From the NCBI GenBank assembly GCA_029204225.1, contig CM055098.1, forward strand, positions 9,465,746 through 9,529,745: DNA of 64,000 nt. Direction: 5' to 3'. Shown here piece after piece: positions 45,861 to 56,649 of this stretch (within the stretch, counting starts at the first letter, position 1; each line of letters starts with the position of its first letter). The notes beneath the pieces are model-generated. The model had not been told where the DNA came from, ran no database searches, and saw nothing but the letters and a program-made list of their open reading frames with translations. The position numbers and the translations under genes are program-made. This stretch comes from Diphasiastrum complanatum. Lineage: Eukaryota > Streptophyta > Lycopodiopsida > Lycopodiales > Lycopodiaceae.

Positions 45861-45962
45861 ACATGATTAAGGTGACCAAGTCTTTAATGCCAAATCAATT
45901 CTTTATTGATTGATGATGAACTGCCTAAAACACAATCAGTCGCAGAGTTACAATGACTAAGC

Positions 45963-46450
45963 CTATAGAAATATCATTGTGTTCTTCTTCGAGAATAATG
46001 CTTGTGAGTCGTTGATGGAGAATGAATATACTCCATTCCTTCTTGTCTCCTCTTGCAACAGCATAATTATGACTCTAGATAATGTAATATCTGAGTGTGT
46101 GAAAATCATTATCAGCCAATTTTCATATGAGAATGGCAAGCTGGACAATAAGTTCATTACTTTCTGACATTCTGAGTGAAAAACTTTCTCCTCAGATGTA
46201 GCTTTGAAGTGACATCTCTCACTTCGTAAAGTGTTTTCAATATATCTCAAGCCTCCTGAAAAAATTGGGCTTGTCTGATGTGGCCAATTGGTGTGTTGGA
46301 GATGTTAAGGGTGATCAAGGCAAAAGCCTTGTCATCCCTAAGCTTCCACTTGGAAATGGCTTGCTCATCGACACTAGGAAGTAGTTCAATTCCAGTGACT
46401 ATTTCCCAAAGCTCCTTGGCCATCAATACTACTCTCATCTTGAATTTTCA
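45963..46450 (-). pseudogene. Element C gag fragment
   Basis: The minus strand gives MAKELWEIVTGIELLPSVDE and AISKWKLRDDKAFALITLNI, followed by AQFFQEA and, in the next frame, MNLLSSLPFSYENWLIMIFT and DITLSRVIIMLLQEETRR. This is the UBN2-type copia capsid protein. It is fused at its start to truncated LTR sequence near 46476. A frame break lies near 46250. Confidence 0.8.
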
Positions 46451-46475
46451 TAACTGGTAATTCAAACCATCTCAT

Positions 46476-46886
46476 AGTCACGTTCTTCCTGAAACATTAC
46501 TCTGTAATAAAAAAGATAAAGAACAAAGCAATTGCACTCTCGATGTTCGATTGATCGGATAGATTATTGAGCTAATCGATCTCTACTTGTCTTATCTTGT
46601 CCAACCGAGCAACTGATAAATTGCTGGATTATATACACATGGCTAACTGATTAAAAGAATGCCTAATCTGTACTTTACAATTAGGATTAAGGCACTACGT
46701 GCTATTGGCAGTCACCCTCAGACAGTATCTAGTTTAATTTTGTCCGAGCGTGATTCAATGTACTTGTTGATCAGCCAATAGTTGGATTATGGTCAATTGT
46801 TTGAGGATGGCCGAATAATCGAATCTGGTCAGATGGTCTGAGATGGTCAAACTATTGAGGATGGCTAAACAATTGAAGGTGTTCAA
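46476..46886 (-). repeat. 5' LTR of element C, inner piece
   Basis: Matches 35588-36000 of the 3' LTR. Element D interrupts it at 46886 and the rest continues at 52857-53017. Confidence 0.85.
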
Positions 46887-47157
46887 GTTAGAATTAATGT
46901 AGAATCATTGTGCTACTATACTGTGGGTCCTATCAGTTGATAAGGATCAGTTGGCCTCGCCACGAGGCAAGTCGATGGGACACGCGTCCCGTCAACGGCA
47001 ACATGGGTCATGCATGGGTTGCCTGAGTGAACAACTATATGTACAGTGTAATTTCATTTTGAGAAATACAGTTGCTATGTGAGCTTGCTGTGGAGAGTGT
47101 TTTCTGTCTGTGTTACTATGTAGCATGATCTGTGTTCTTGTTCGAAGCAAATTCTAA
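46887..47157 (+). repeat. 5' LTR of element D
   Basis: Begins GTTAGAATT and ends AATTCTAA, so TTAGAATT and AATTCTAA form an 8-bp inverted terminal repeat in place of TG...CA. Carries a hairpin CCTCGCCACGAGG and a near-palindrome around CGGGACACG. Confidence 0.85.
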
Positions 47158-47159
47158 AT

Positions 47160-47172
47160 TGGTATCAGAGCC
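47160..47172 (+). promoter_or_regulatory. Primer binding site of element D (initiator Met tRNA)
   Basis: TGGTATCAGAGCC starts 2 bp after the LTR end. It is the exact consensus copia primer site. Confidence 0.92.
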
Positions 47173-48429
47173 GTACAGGGAGTGTACACAGTATAACATC
47201 GTCGTTGAAGAGAGCTTTGGGAGAACTGTCTTCTGAGAGTTTGAGGTTTACGGCGGGTTGAAGACGGAAGGAGAACCATTGGTGCAGAGAGTTTAGCACA
47301 CAGAAGCTTGGTGAGCTTGAGACTGTGTGAGGATTCAGAGACAAGGGTTGTCGGCTGAATCAGAACCTCAGCAAATGGAATTTTGAAATTCTGAAGGAAG
47401 GTTATTTGGTGTTTGCAGTCAGTGTGCATTCAATCGAACACCGTTTGACAAACGGATTGAAGCATCAGAGTTCTAGCAGTAGGGTGACCTCAGAGTAAGA
47501 GGATAGGCCTGCTAGAATACTGTGAATTGGAAGCCAAGAAGAGATTTGTGTAAAAAACCCTGGTCTGGGGTTTGGGAGCACAAAATTAGAGATTTCTCTC
47601 TAAACTGTTTTGAAAGCTGTAAGAATCCAGAGGAGGGCGTCCTGATCGGTTGTAGAAGGTCTGAAGTGGTCGTGGAAAGCCGCGCTTCAGTCGTAAAACA
47701 ATCAGAATTCCATGAGGGCAGCCATAGCTACAACGTGGAAAAGAGAGAGATGGAGGAGGTCGCAGACCTGCTCGCGCGAGGAACCACAATGAGCATGTAG
47801 CGTTTGCAAGAGGATAGCAGCTTCAGGAGTGTAATTCAACGCGCCGATGCAACAAAGTCCACAAGATCAATCTTCACAACGATCGATGGATAGGATTAAT
47901 TGCATCTGGATCACAAGATTGAAATCTATCGTTGGATTTAACTGAAGTGGGCCCTGAAGAATTGAAGTGCATTTTGGACTTCAACTTCATTAAAAATTTT
48001 CAAAGTGCTGGGTCCCTTCACAAGTGAAGAGTGAAGTTTCTTCAAGGTGAAGAAACAGTTCAAAAACAAGGAAAAATCCCTGTTTTTGGGTCCTTTGCCC
48101 ATTTTGACCCAAACGAAAGGCTATAACCTCCAAACAAAGGGCACCCGGTTTGTACCTACAAGTATGGTACAACAAAACAGACTAATTGCAACGGAGAAAG
48201 TGTTCGGAGTGCGCCAAAAGTGATTTCACCATTCCACTAGGCACGTAGTTGGGAGTTGACGACTGAGTGCATTTCGGAACGCGACGCCGATTTGGCTTTC
48301 AAATTGGTGGAAAACGGCGAGTGGCCTGGTAAGGGAAAAAGTGAAGGTCATTATTTTAAACTTCTGACATCACAGTTGGCCTCGGCATACTGTTTTTAGC
48401 CTACGGCAGAAGTTTCAAACAGTTTTGTG

Positions 48430-48967
48430 ATGGCAAACATGGGAGAGTCCATTTTGAGTGAAAGTAGCAAATTGGACGGGATTTCCAACTATGCAGTATG
48501 GAAATTCAAAATGAAAAACACACTGATGGAGAAAGACATGTGGGAAGTCGTCACAGGTGATGAAAGAAGGCCGAGTGTTCGACAAAAGGATGAGGAAAGC
48601 TTTGACCTTCATTAACTTGTCAGTGAAGGATCACATCATTACCCACATTTGTGATGTTGTTACACCCAGACAAGCATGGGATGTGCTAAAGGAGCAGTTT
48701 GAGACGTCAAATCCGTTTAGAATCATGTTTCTGAAGTCAAAGCTAAATAGTGTCCACATGGAGCAAGGAGAGCACATTCAGATGTACATGACCAGAATCA
48801 AGACAATGAGGGATGAACTGCATTCTATTGGTGAGCGCATACGTGATGTGGAGCTGGTTCACAATGCATTGTGCGGCATTGCAGAATCCTATCAGATGTT
48901 TGTGAGTGGAATAGCATCAAGGGAAAGATTGCCAACCTTTGACGAGCTCATAGGAATCTTGATGTAG
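48430..48967 (+). pseudogene. Element D gag
   Basis: ATG 48430 gives SKLDGISNYAVWKFKMKNTL and KDMWEVVTGDERRP. A frameshift near 48590 leads to ALTFINLSVKDHIITHICDV, QAWDVLKEQFETSNPFRIMF and QGEHIQMYMTRIKTMRDELH, the complete UBN2-type capsid domain. A TAG at 48965-48967 ends it just before the zinc-knuckle region. The usual copia gag has no such breaks. Confidence 0.88.
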
Positions 48968-48985
48968 GAAGAGCAACGGCAAGAA

Positions 48986-50362
48986 ATGGTGAAGCTAGAC
49001 GTCAAAATACTGACGATCAGGCACTCGCGACATGCCAAAAACAAGGCAAGGGCAAGGGCAAGAAGAAGTCTAAACAGCAATTTGCCAAGTCTCAAGAGGA
49101 CGAGGGATCTTCCAGTAAGACCAAGAAGAAAGACAAGTGCTTCCATTGTGATAAAAGGGGGCCATTGGAAGAGTGAATGTCGCAAATTCCTGGTGGAACA
49201 AGGCAAGGGGAAACCAAAGCAAGCAGGCAACCTTGTTGATGAGGGTAAGATTGAAGACTCTAGCATCTTCATATCTGCATTATCATCTAATCAAGATGAT
49301 CAAGCATGGTATATTGACTCGGAAGCCACAAGACACATGACAGGTAACAAGAATTGGCTCAATAGTTTGAAAGTGTTGGATAATGGAACGTCTGTTTCAC
49401 AAGAAAATGGTGATGTGTGCAAGATCAAGGGGATAGGCACCGTTTCAATCCAACTACCTGATGGCAAAATCAAGATGATCAGGGAGGTACTTTACGTACC
49501 AGGTTTGAAGAAAAATCTACTTTTTTTTGGAGTCATTATTGATCAAAAGTTGAAAGTAGAATTCGCCCATGATCGTTGCTTTGTGAAGGATGTGAACCAA
49601 AAGTTCAAAGTTATTGCAGATGGAGTAAGGGAGCCCAATACAAAATTGTACTGGTTGAATGCTACAATCAAGGGGCAACATGGACTCGTGTCATCCATTC
49701 CATTGCAAACTGAGTTGTGGCATAAGAGGCTTGGTCACTTGAACTTGGGAAGCCTTAGTTTGATGAGGAGATTGGAGATGGTAACAGGATTGCCTACTAT
49801 AGAAGACCACTTGAAATCGATTTGCGAATCATGTGTATATGGGAAGCAGCATCAAGAGAAGTTCAATAAAGGGGATGTTGCAAGGGCAAAGAGCATCCTG
49901 GATTTGATCCACACATATTCATGCGGGCCTATGAGGACCATGTCCTTAGGTAAAGCATTCTATTTCATGATTTTTATTGACGATATGTCACGTAAGACAT
50001 GGATCTACTTCTTGAAGAAGAAATTGGATGCATTTGACAATTTCAAGAGCTTCAAAGCATTGGTTGAAAATCAGACAGGTAGGAAGATCAAAGTCCTAAG
50101 ATCAGATAGTGGAGGTGAGTACAAGTCTAATGACTTCAATGATCTTTGTGATCAATGTGGGATCAAAAGACAATTTATGCAAGCTCATACTCATGCTCTC
50201 AATGGTGTAGCTGAGCGCAAGAATCATACGATTGTGGAAAGTGCCAGATCTATGCTAGCTGAGATCAAACTACCTAAAGATTTTTGGTCAGAAGCATGCA
50301 GTACGGCAGTCTATCTTCAAAATAGAAGTCCTACCATTGCCATACCAAAGATAACACATTAG
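48986..50362 (+). pseudogene. Element D zinc knuckle, protease and integrase (458-codon frame)
   Basis: A long open frame. A degenerate knuckle region (IVIKGGHWKSECRKF) is followed by the protease site WYIDSEATRHMTGNKNWLNS, where DSG has become DSE, so the active site is altered. Next come the gag-pre-integrase region (LWHKRLGHLNLGSLSLMRRL, ICESCVYGKQHQEKF) and the integrase core with DLIHTYSCGPM (first Asp replaced), FIDDMSRKTW, VLRSDSGGEY and NGVAERKNHTIVE. It ends at TAG 50360-50362 within the integrase tail. It has lost two catalytic residues and is probably inactive. Confidence 0.9.
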
Positions 50363-50399
50363 AAAACATTCACGAAGAAGAAGCCAAAGGTGAACCACT

Positions 50400-51030
50400 T
50401 GCGAATCTTTGGATGTAAGCCTTTGTACACATTCCTAAGGAAGAGAGATGTAAACTTGATGTGAAAGCTATCAAGTGTATATTCCTAGGATATGATGAAC
50501 GTGTGAAGGGCTATAGATGTTTTGATCCAGTGGAAAACAAAATCCATGTAAGTTGTGATGTTATCTTTGATGAATCCAAAATGTATGAAGACGAGGATGC
50601 TGAGAAGATAGACACATCCAGTGAGAAAGATGGTATAGTGAGGATACCCCCTAATGATGATCCATTCATTGACCTTCCGAGTGATGAACATGAGAATACA
50701 TCTCAAGATACTACTACTCAACCTCAAGAGACAAGTTGGAGAGGTAGAGACAAACCTTTTGGTGCAAGAAGGATTGAAGTTGCAGGCCCACAAACGCAAG
50801 GAGAAGGATGTACCATGGGATACATTTTCACCAGGAAGCCGATCACCTGACAGGAAGCTCCCTAAGTGGTTTGAGAAATTGTTGGAGAGCCGTGACATGG
50901 ATGACTTTCCAGGATCATCTAGCCAGGGAGAGCTACGAAGATCAACAAGAGAGAAGACACAAACTGAAAGGTATGAAGCAAATTATGCTCTCTTATCTAG
51001 CATTATTCAAAGCAAATAACCTTTGACTTA
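50400..51030 (+). pseudogene. Element D integrase tail and linker
   Basis: KAIKCIFLGYDERVKGYRCF and NKIHVSCDVIFDESKMYEDE (50461-50600) are the end of integrase. The acidic linker shifts frame near 50800 and continues as SSQGELRRSTREKTQTERYE to 51019, typical of the region between integrase and reverse transcriptase. Confidence 0.85.
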
Positions 51031-51039
51031 TGGTAAAGC

Positions 51040-51810
51040 AAAGGATGATGACATTTGGGTCAGGCCATGGGAGAGGAGATGGAGTCAATTGCTAAGCATA
51101 GACCACCAGTTGGCAAGAAACCCATTGGTTGTAAATGGGTATACAGGACTAAGTACCATGCAGATGGAAGCATAGAATAGCACAAGGCAAGATTGGTGAT
51201 CAAAGGGTATGCACAAAGTAAAGGCATCAACTATGAGGAGACCTTTGCACCGGTATGTAAGTGGAATACTCTACATCTACTTGTTGCTTTAGCTTCACAT
51301 TTTGGTTGGCCTTTGCATCAGATGGATGTGAAATCTGCTTTTCTAAATGGTGAGTTAGAAGAAGAGGTGTTCATGGATCAACCTGAAGGCTGTGTAGTGA
51401 AGGGACATGAAAATAAAGTATGTCGCTTGAAGAAATCACTTTATGGTCTTAAACAGGCACCACGTGCGTGGTATAGCAGGATTGATGCCTACTTTCGTTC
51501 AAAGGGGATGGTGAGAACACACTCTGATCCAAATCTATATGTCTTATGCTTTGATGGTATGGTTGCTTTGATTGCTCTTTATGTTGATGACTTGATTATT
51601 ATGGAAAATAATCAAGAGATGATAGATATGATCAAGAAAGACCTCATGGAACAATTCAAGATGACAGATCTCATCTTGATGCATTATTGCCTTGGAGTAG
51701 AGGTGTGGCAAAAAGGACATGAAGTGGGTTTAACACAGGTGAAGTATGTCAAAGAGTTGTTGCACAAGTTTAGGTTGCAGGATTGCAAACCAGTGAATAC
51801 TCCTATTTAA
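51040..51810 (+). pseudogene. Element D reverse transcriptase
   Basis: KPIGCKWVYRTKYHADGSIE lies upstream of a TAG at about 51178. The main frame then gives INYEETFAPVCKWNTLHLLV, HQMDVKSAFLNGELEEEVFM, LKKSLYGLKQAPRAWYSRID, the intact catalytic LYVDDLII (about 51580-51600), and MHYCLGVEVWQKGHEVGLTQ. It ends at TAA 51808-51810 with CKPVNTPI, where copia polymerases normally continue. Confidence 0.92.
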
Positions 51811-52530
51811 CCAGGTAAAAAGCTTTCTAAGCTTGATGAATCACAGACATTTGATGCTACGCTGTATAGGCAGTTAGTAGGGAGCTTGATTTACCTTACC
51901 ATGACTAGACCAAATATATGCTATGTTGTTGGCATTCTAAGTCAGTTTATGGCAACACCTACGGAAACGCATTGGAAGGCAGCTAAACGCATTTTGCGTT
52001 ATGTGAAAGGCACTTCATATTATGGCTTGATTTACAGGAAGCATGATGGTTAACCTGAGTTGTGTGGCTATGTGGATGCGGATTGGGGAGGTGACTATGA
52101 TGATTGTAGATCCACCACAGGGTATGTACTCCAGTTTTGTGGTAGTTGCTTTTCCTGGTCTAGTAAGAAGCAAAGTACAATTGCTCTATCCACCACAGAA
52201 GCAGAGTATAAGGCAATGTGTAGTGCAGCACAGGAAGCTATATGGTTGAGACAAATCTTGGAAGCAATTCGCATGAAGTAGAAAAATTCCACGACATTAC
52301 ATAGCGACAGTCAGAGTGGCATTCAGCTAGTCAAGAATTTAGTGTTCCATGCGAGAACCAAACACATTGAGATTCAGTATCACTTTATACGTGAGAGGCT
52401 GCTGAGTCGTGAAATTTATGTTGTTCATTGTAGCATAAAAGAACAACTAGCTGATATTTTCACTAAGCCACTTGTTGGAGAAAAGTTTGATAAGTTTAGA
52501 TCAAAGCTTTCTGTACTTAAAGTTTGTTGA
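51811..52530 (+). pseudogene. Element D RNase H
   Basis: SLIYLTMTRPNICYVVGILS, CGYVDADWGGDYDDCRSTTG, QSTIALSTTEAEYKAMCSAA and LVFHARTKHIEIQYHFIRER mark copia RNase H with its catalytic Asp and Glu. Stops lie at about 52051 and 52279. It ends KEQLADIFTKPLVGEKFDKF at about 52495, 60 bp before the purine tract. Confidence 0.9.
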
Positions 52531-52591
52531 CTTTAAAGCTATGTATATGACTGTATAAAAAGTTGACTCTACTTTAAGGGAGAGAGTAAGA

Positions 52592-52856
52592 GTTAAAGTA
52601 GAATCACTGTGCTACTGTACTGTGGGTCCTATCAGTTGATAAGGATCAGTTGGCCTCGCCACGAGGCAAGTCGACGGGACACGTGTCCCGTCAACGGCAA
52701 CCTGGGTCATGCATGGGTTGCCTGAGTGAACAACTATATGTATAGTGTAATTTCATTTTGAGAAATACAATTGCTATGTGAGCTTGTTGTGGAGAGTGTT
52801 TTCTGTCTGTATTACTGTGTAGCATGATCTGTGTTCCTGTTCGAAGCAAATTCTAA
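52592..52856 (+). repeat. 3' LTR of element D, with 20-bp G-box palindrome
   Basis: Second LTR copy. The perfect palindrome GACGGGACACGTGTCCCGTC lies at 52673-52692 and centres on CACGTG. The 5' LTR copy differs at two positions within the same palindrome. Confidence 0.88.
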
Positions 52857-53017
52857 GTGTTCAAACAATCGGGGAGACACTGTCATTGATTCTTTTATAT
52901 TTTTGCAAACTGTTAGAAAACAAGTGTATTTCTATAGAGTATGCAACTATACAAGTATTCTAGTGAATGGATCTAGATTAGCAGAACGATAGGGATGGAG
53001 AGGATAGAACACCAACA
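52857..53017 (-). repeat. 5' LTR of element C, outer piece
   Basis: Continues the LTR broken at 46886 (first 8 bases are the duplication made by D's insertion). On the minus strand it starts TGTTGGTGTTC at 53017 and matches 36000-36156. Confidence 0.85.
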
Positions 53018-53329
53018 CATAAACTTTCCTAGATCCAATCTTCCCTCATTGTGTATACCAACAATTTTGTTTAATGAGAGTGTAGAGTTGTAAAGGCAAT
53101 GATGTGTTATTCATGCCAATACACGACACATGTATGAGTGCATGGTGTGTGACGATCATAATTTAAGTTATCTATGGAAGTGTCCCTAGGCATGCTTGAC
53201 AACACATGCACAAGACCCTGAAGTCTATATAGACCGAAAAGGAGCTTGTCCACCTACACTTCTAGTTTCTAGATTTTGGTTATTGATTTTATCTCCTCTT
53301 CATCATTCACTTGTTAAAACTCCCATTAA

Positions 53330-53600
53330 AATTTTCTTTTAATGAGGACCTATCAAATATGCACAAAATACTCACTTTTTTAACAATCTATAGATATACA
53401 TGAAGTTCGGCACAATTTGCATAAATACACTAAGTGATTCCCACTTAATTCTTCTTTTAATGAGAACCCATCAAATCTACATAAATACTCAGTTATTTAA
53501 CAATTTGTAGAAATACATGGAGTTTGGCATGGTTAAATTTTTCTATAGAAATAAATGGACTTCGACATAGTTTGCAAAAATACACTAAATTTCATCACAC
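53330..53600. repeat. Short tandem repeat of about 120 bp
   Basis: TTCTTTTAATGAGGACC and the following ATCAAAT, TTTAACAATCTATAGA and ATACATGAAGTTCGGCA blocks occur from about 53335 and again, diverged, from about 53453. A further partial copy follows near 53535. They lie just upstream of the deleted copia element and may be part of its leader or LTR. Confidence 0.5.
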
Positions 53601-53653
53601 ACCAAAAGACATTGGTTGGTGTAAATCCCTACTTCAACTAGTCAATTTAGAAA

Positions 53654-54545
53654 TTGTTGAATGACATTTTTTGGAAATGTCGACTCAAGGAAAAATGCGA
53701 GATGCACCCTTGCGAAGACATGCCTACTTTGACCAGTCAACAAAAATGTCGACTCAAAAGAATATCGATTGGCATTTACATGGTGGCACAAATCATAGAA
53801 TCAAGATGGGATCAATTGGAGCATTATTCTTGGAGTCTAGTGAGAGGCTTAATTCTACAAACTACTCAATTTGGAAGGTGAGAATGGAATCACTTTTGGT
53901 ACTCCAAGGCCTTTTTGACCTTGTCCTTGGTGAGGAGAATGAACCTCAAGGTGGACAAGAGTTGATAAAAGTTAAGAAGAGAGCTAGACTTGCACTACTT
54001 TGCATAAAAATGGATGTTAAGTAATGATTTTCTTGAGGTTGCAACTTGCACCTCGGCTAAAGAAAATTGGGACTCTTTAAAATCTATATATGAGTCCAAT
54101 AACACCTCAAGAGTTCTTATGCTAAGAAATCATGTTCTCCAAAGCATGAGAAGAAGCGATGAGAGTGCACAAGACTATGTGCTTAGGATCAAATCACTTA
54201 ACAAAGAGCTTGCTTCAATAGGTGATAAGATCCAAGATAAAGAACTTGTCCAAGTGATCCTTAATGGACTAGGAGATGAGTTCTCCAACTTAGTCCTAAC
54301 TTTGCCATCCAAGATGCATTTCCTTCCAGTGACAAATTCCATAGTGTGCACAAAGTGATTGTAGGTGATATTGAAAAGCGGTTATGTTTTTACTCTTGGT
54401 TTGGCAGCAATCTCATGGACTAGGAAGAAGCAAATTGGATTATTCTCAATTGCAGCTAAATACAAGGCAACAACGAATGTAGCATGTGAGTGTACTAGGC
54501 TACGCAAGTCGATTACAAATGCAATAGAAGCAACTCCGAGCACAT
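53654..54545 (+). pseudogene. Copia deletion derivative: gag joined directly to RNase H
   Basis: Frames 53671-54024 and 54014-54358 give the copia gag pattern: STNYSIWKVRMESLLVLQGL, LALLCIKMDVK, then TCTSAKENWDSLKSIYESNN, LMLRNHVLQSMRRSDESAQD and ILNGLGDEFSNLVLTLPSKM. Immediately afterwards (54365-54545) comes SGYVFTLGLAAISWTRKKQI with KYKATTNVACECTRLRK, the RNase H end. Protease, integrase and most of reverse transcriptase (normally over 3 kb) are missing at a single join near 54350. A frame break lies between the two gag parts. Confidence 0.85.
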
Positions 54546-55014
54546 AATGATATTGGAGATAGTGAGCTAATGACTTAAGCAAACATCTATTTGACATGAT
54601 AGTATGAAGACTAAAATAGCGAGCTAATGATTCAAACATAAAAGATTATGATTGTAGAATGATGTTTGTAATAGCGAGCTATAAAAATGAGCCACGTAGA
54701 AAAGTGAAATTCACCCATCCACTAGTAGATGGGTGATTTTTATCATGCTTAGTTTACTTGATTGAGGCACTAGCCGTTTTAACCATCGATTCATAAAACT
54801 TGAAATAATGAGCTAAAAAAGTGACTTTGACACGTGAACAAAAATCACCTCTATTTCCTGTTTTTTTTTTAAGACAAACAATTATGAATAAAACATGAAA
54901 CATATTTTTGTAAAACATTTTGAAATTATCATAAAATACCTAGTTTGGAAATAAAATTAGCTTCTATTTAAAAATTTTCTAGTTTTTATGTTGTTTCAGA
55001 ATGCCATGAAGTTG

Positions 55015-55156
<142 letters not shown>

Positions 55157-55159
55157 TAT

Positions 55160-56170
55160 GAACTTCTGAATTTAGAAAGCAAAAAAAAACTGCATGCAAA
55201 TGTTAAATAAGGAATGCTTTGCTCAAATGCCTTTAGGGATGCGACCATGCGAGCATCTAGACACAAGGTACATAGCAAAATGATACATATAATGTACCTT
55301 GTGCTTGGAGGCAGCCCAAAAACAACAACTTTTCAACAAGGTGCTTTGAAAGAGTTTTGTCATGTGACACACACTCAAAAGTTAATAAGCATCAAATTGC
55401 TAAAAAACAAAAAAACCGAATCATTGCAATTTATAATTATTTACATAGTGTGATCTTAAAAATTGCAAGAAGCTTTGCCCATGCATGTCTATGTTCAAGA
55501 AGCATTAAATTGTTGGGAAAGGAAATAAGGTGATTGATATACCACTGAAAGGCTCACGGAAAGGCTTTGAGTTACAGTTGGGCATTCAAATTGTTAAAAG
55601 AAAAAATTGCATTTAAAAAACAACTTATTTTGATGATCAAACTCACCTAGGAGCGACCCCTCAACTTTTAGCAAATCGTTGCAATAACTTACCGTTAAAA
55701 AACCAAGATTGTAATATTGGAGAATCTAAAAATAAAAAGATCTCATTTTTGTGCTCATTCTCACCTTGGAGTGACGTTTCAAATCACCGTGCTAAATGAA
55801 AGCAATATTTTTATGCTCAAACTCACCAAGGAAAGACACGTCAACAACCTCTTGCACGACATCCTAATACCTTAAAGGATAGGATCATCAAAACATCTCC
55901 TTTGCTTTGCATTAAAGCCAAGAAAATGGAACATAGTGGATTTCACCTCAAAAAAGTATCCCAGACATTTTCAAATTGGGCTCTCCCCATCGACACACCC
56001 CACACCACTCCACACCCTTAGGGCCTATTCACATGCCCGGCCCAGCCCCATGAATGACGTACACCAGAGGCCGGGACCCATGGAGACCAAAAACCCGTTT
56101 TGAGGAATTGCGTGGCCTGGCTGGATCGGCCAGGGAGAACGGGCTCCGGAAACCCGAGGCACCTGAAGCC
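55160..56170. other. Intergenic, with three copies of a CTCACC-GGAG-GAC-TCAA motif
   Basis: Similar 30-bp words (ATCAAACTCACCTAGGAGCG, CTCATTCTCACCTTGGAGTG, CTCAAACTCACCAAGGAAAG) occur near 55638, 55753 and 55816, each followed by a TCAA. GC content rises after 55980. No gene seen. Confidence 0.4.
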
Positions 56171-56177
56171 CGTTCTT

Positions 56178-56480
56178 CACGTGGAGCCCGTTCTTGACAT
56201 CAAGATGGCCGGGTGATGCCTCATGTGAAGAGACCCTTATGCTCATTCCTCAAGGCTTGAGGTTGTGCGGGTACCTGGCCACTTGGCCAGAAAATAGCCA
56301 TGTGTCCTCTCCTCAAACCTAAAGAATCTTGAAGATAAAGTCCACGTGGGAGGCTTGGCAAGTGACCAGTGGCAGCTAAAACAGCTTTGGTTTGGACCAA
56401 TTGTGTCAACGTCAGCGATCATGTCAGCCTATGCATGCGTGTCCTCCACGTGTCCTGCAAGTATCTAAACACGTGTGTGG
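56178..56480 (+). promoter_or_regulatory. Cluster of CACGTG-type (G-box/ABRE-like) motifs upstream of the PP2C gene
   Basis: CACGTGG at 56178-56184, CCACGTGGG at 56342-56350, CCACGTGTCC at 56446-56455 and ACACGTGT at 56469-56476 lie within 360 bp upstream of a TATA box. ACGT-core elements of this kind bind bZIP or bHLH factors and are common in abscisic-acid and stress-responsive plant promoters. Regulation of this gene by abscisic acid is an inference. Confidence 0.45.
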
Positions 56481-56540
56481 CTCGGACACAAGGCTTTTTG
56501 CATACATGTACGGTGTATCTCCCGAGGAAATACTTTTCCG

Positions 56541-56548
56541 TATATAAG
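56541..56548 (+). promoter_or_regulatory. Probable TATA box of the PP2C gene
   Basis: TATATAAG lies about 880 bp before the first coding ATG, with a GA-rich leader beginning about 30 bp downstream. The long distance implies one or more introns in the 5' leader. Confidence 0.4.
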
Positions 56549-56649
56549 AAGATAATGCTATTATTTGACGGTGGTGATTTGCCGATTAGATTTGGGATTG
56601 CCGCTGCGATTTGGACATGCTGGTCGCCACTGCAACTGGAATTGGAATA

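Larger units (their letters stand above)
46887..52856 (+). mobile_element. Copia element D, youngest insertion
   Basis: Short LTRs (46887-47157 and 52592-52856), an initiator-Met primer site at 47160, a 1.26-kb leader, then gag-pol in canonical copia order (gag, protease, integrase, reverse transcriptase, RNase H) and a purine tract (52576-52591). The element lies inside element C's 5' LTR and is flanked by an 8-bp direct repeat GTGTTCAA (46879-46886 and 52857-52864). The two LTRs differ at only about a dozen positions plus a 6-bp indel, so it is the most recent insertion here. It has several frameshifts and stops, so it is not autonomous. Confidence 0.92.
35182..53017 (-). mobile_element. 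Copia element C, split by two later insertions (D and E)
   Basis: On the minus strand the element runs from TGTTGG at 53017 to CCAACA at 35182. The flanks CAGAA (35177-35181) and CATAA (53018-53022) are a 4/5 target duplication. Element E lies at 37093-44149 inside reverse transcriptase, and element D at 46887-52856 inside the 5' LTR. Removing both leaves about 4.8 kb. The 5' LTR has lost its 3' half together with the primer site and leader, because LTR sequence joins gag directly at about 46476. Confidence 0.85.

Noticed and set aside
47522-47800. 92-codon frame between element D's primer site and gag
   Set aside because: No similarity to retroelement proteins. It lies in the long untranslated leader and is probably chance.
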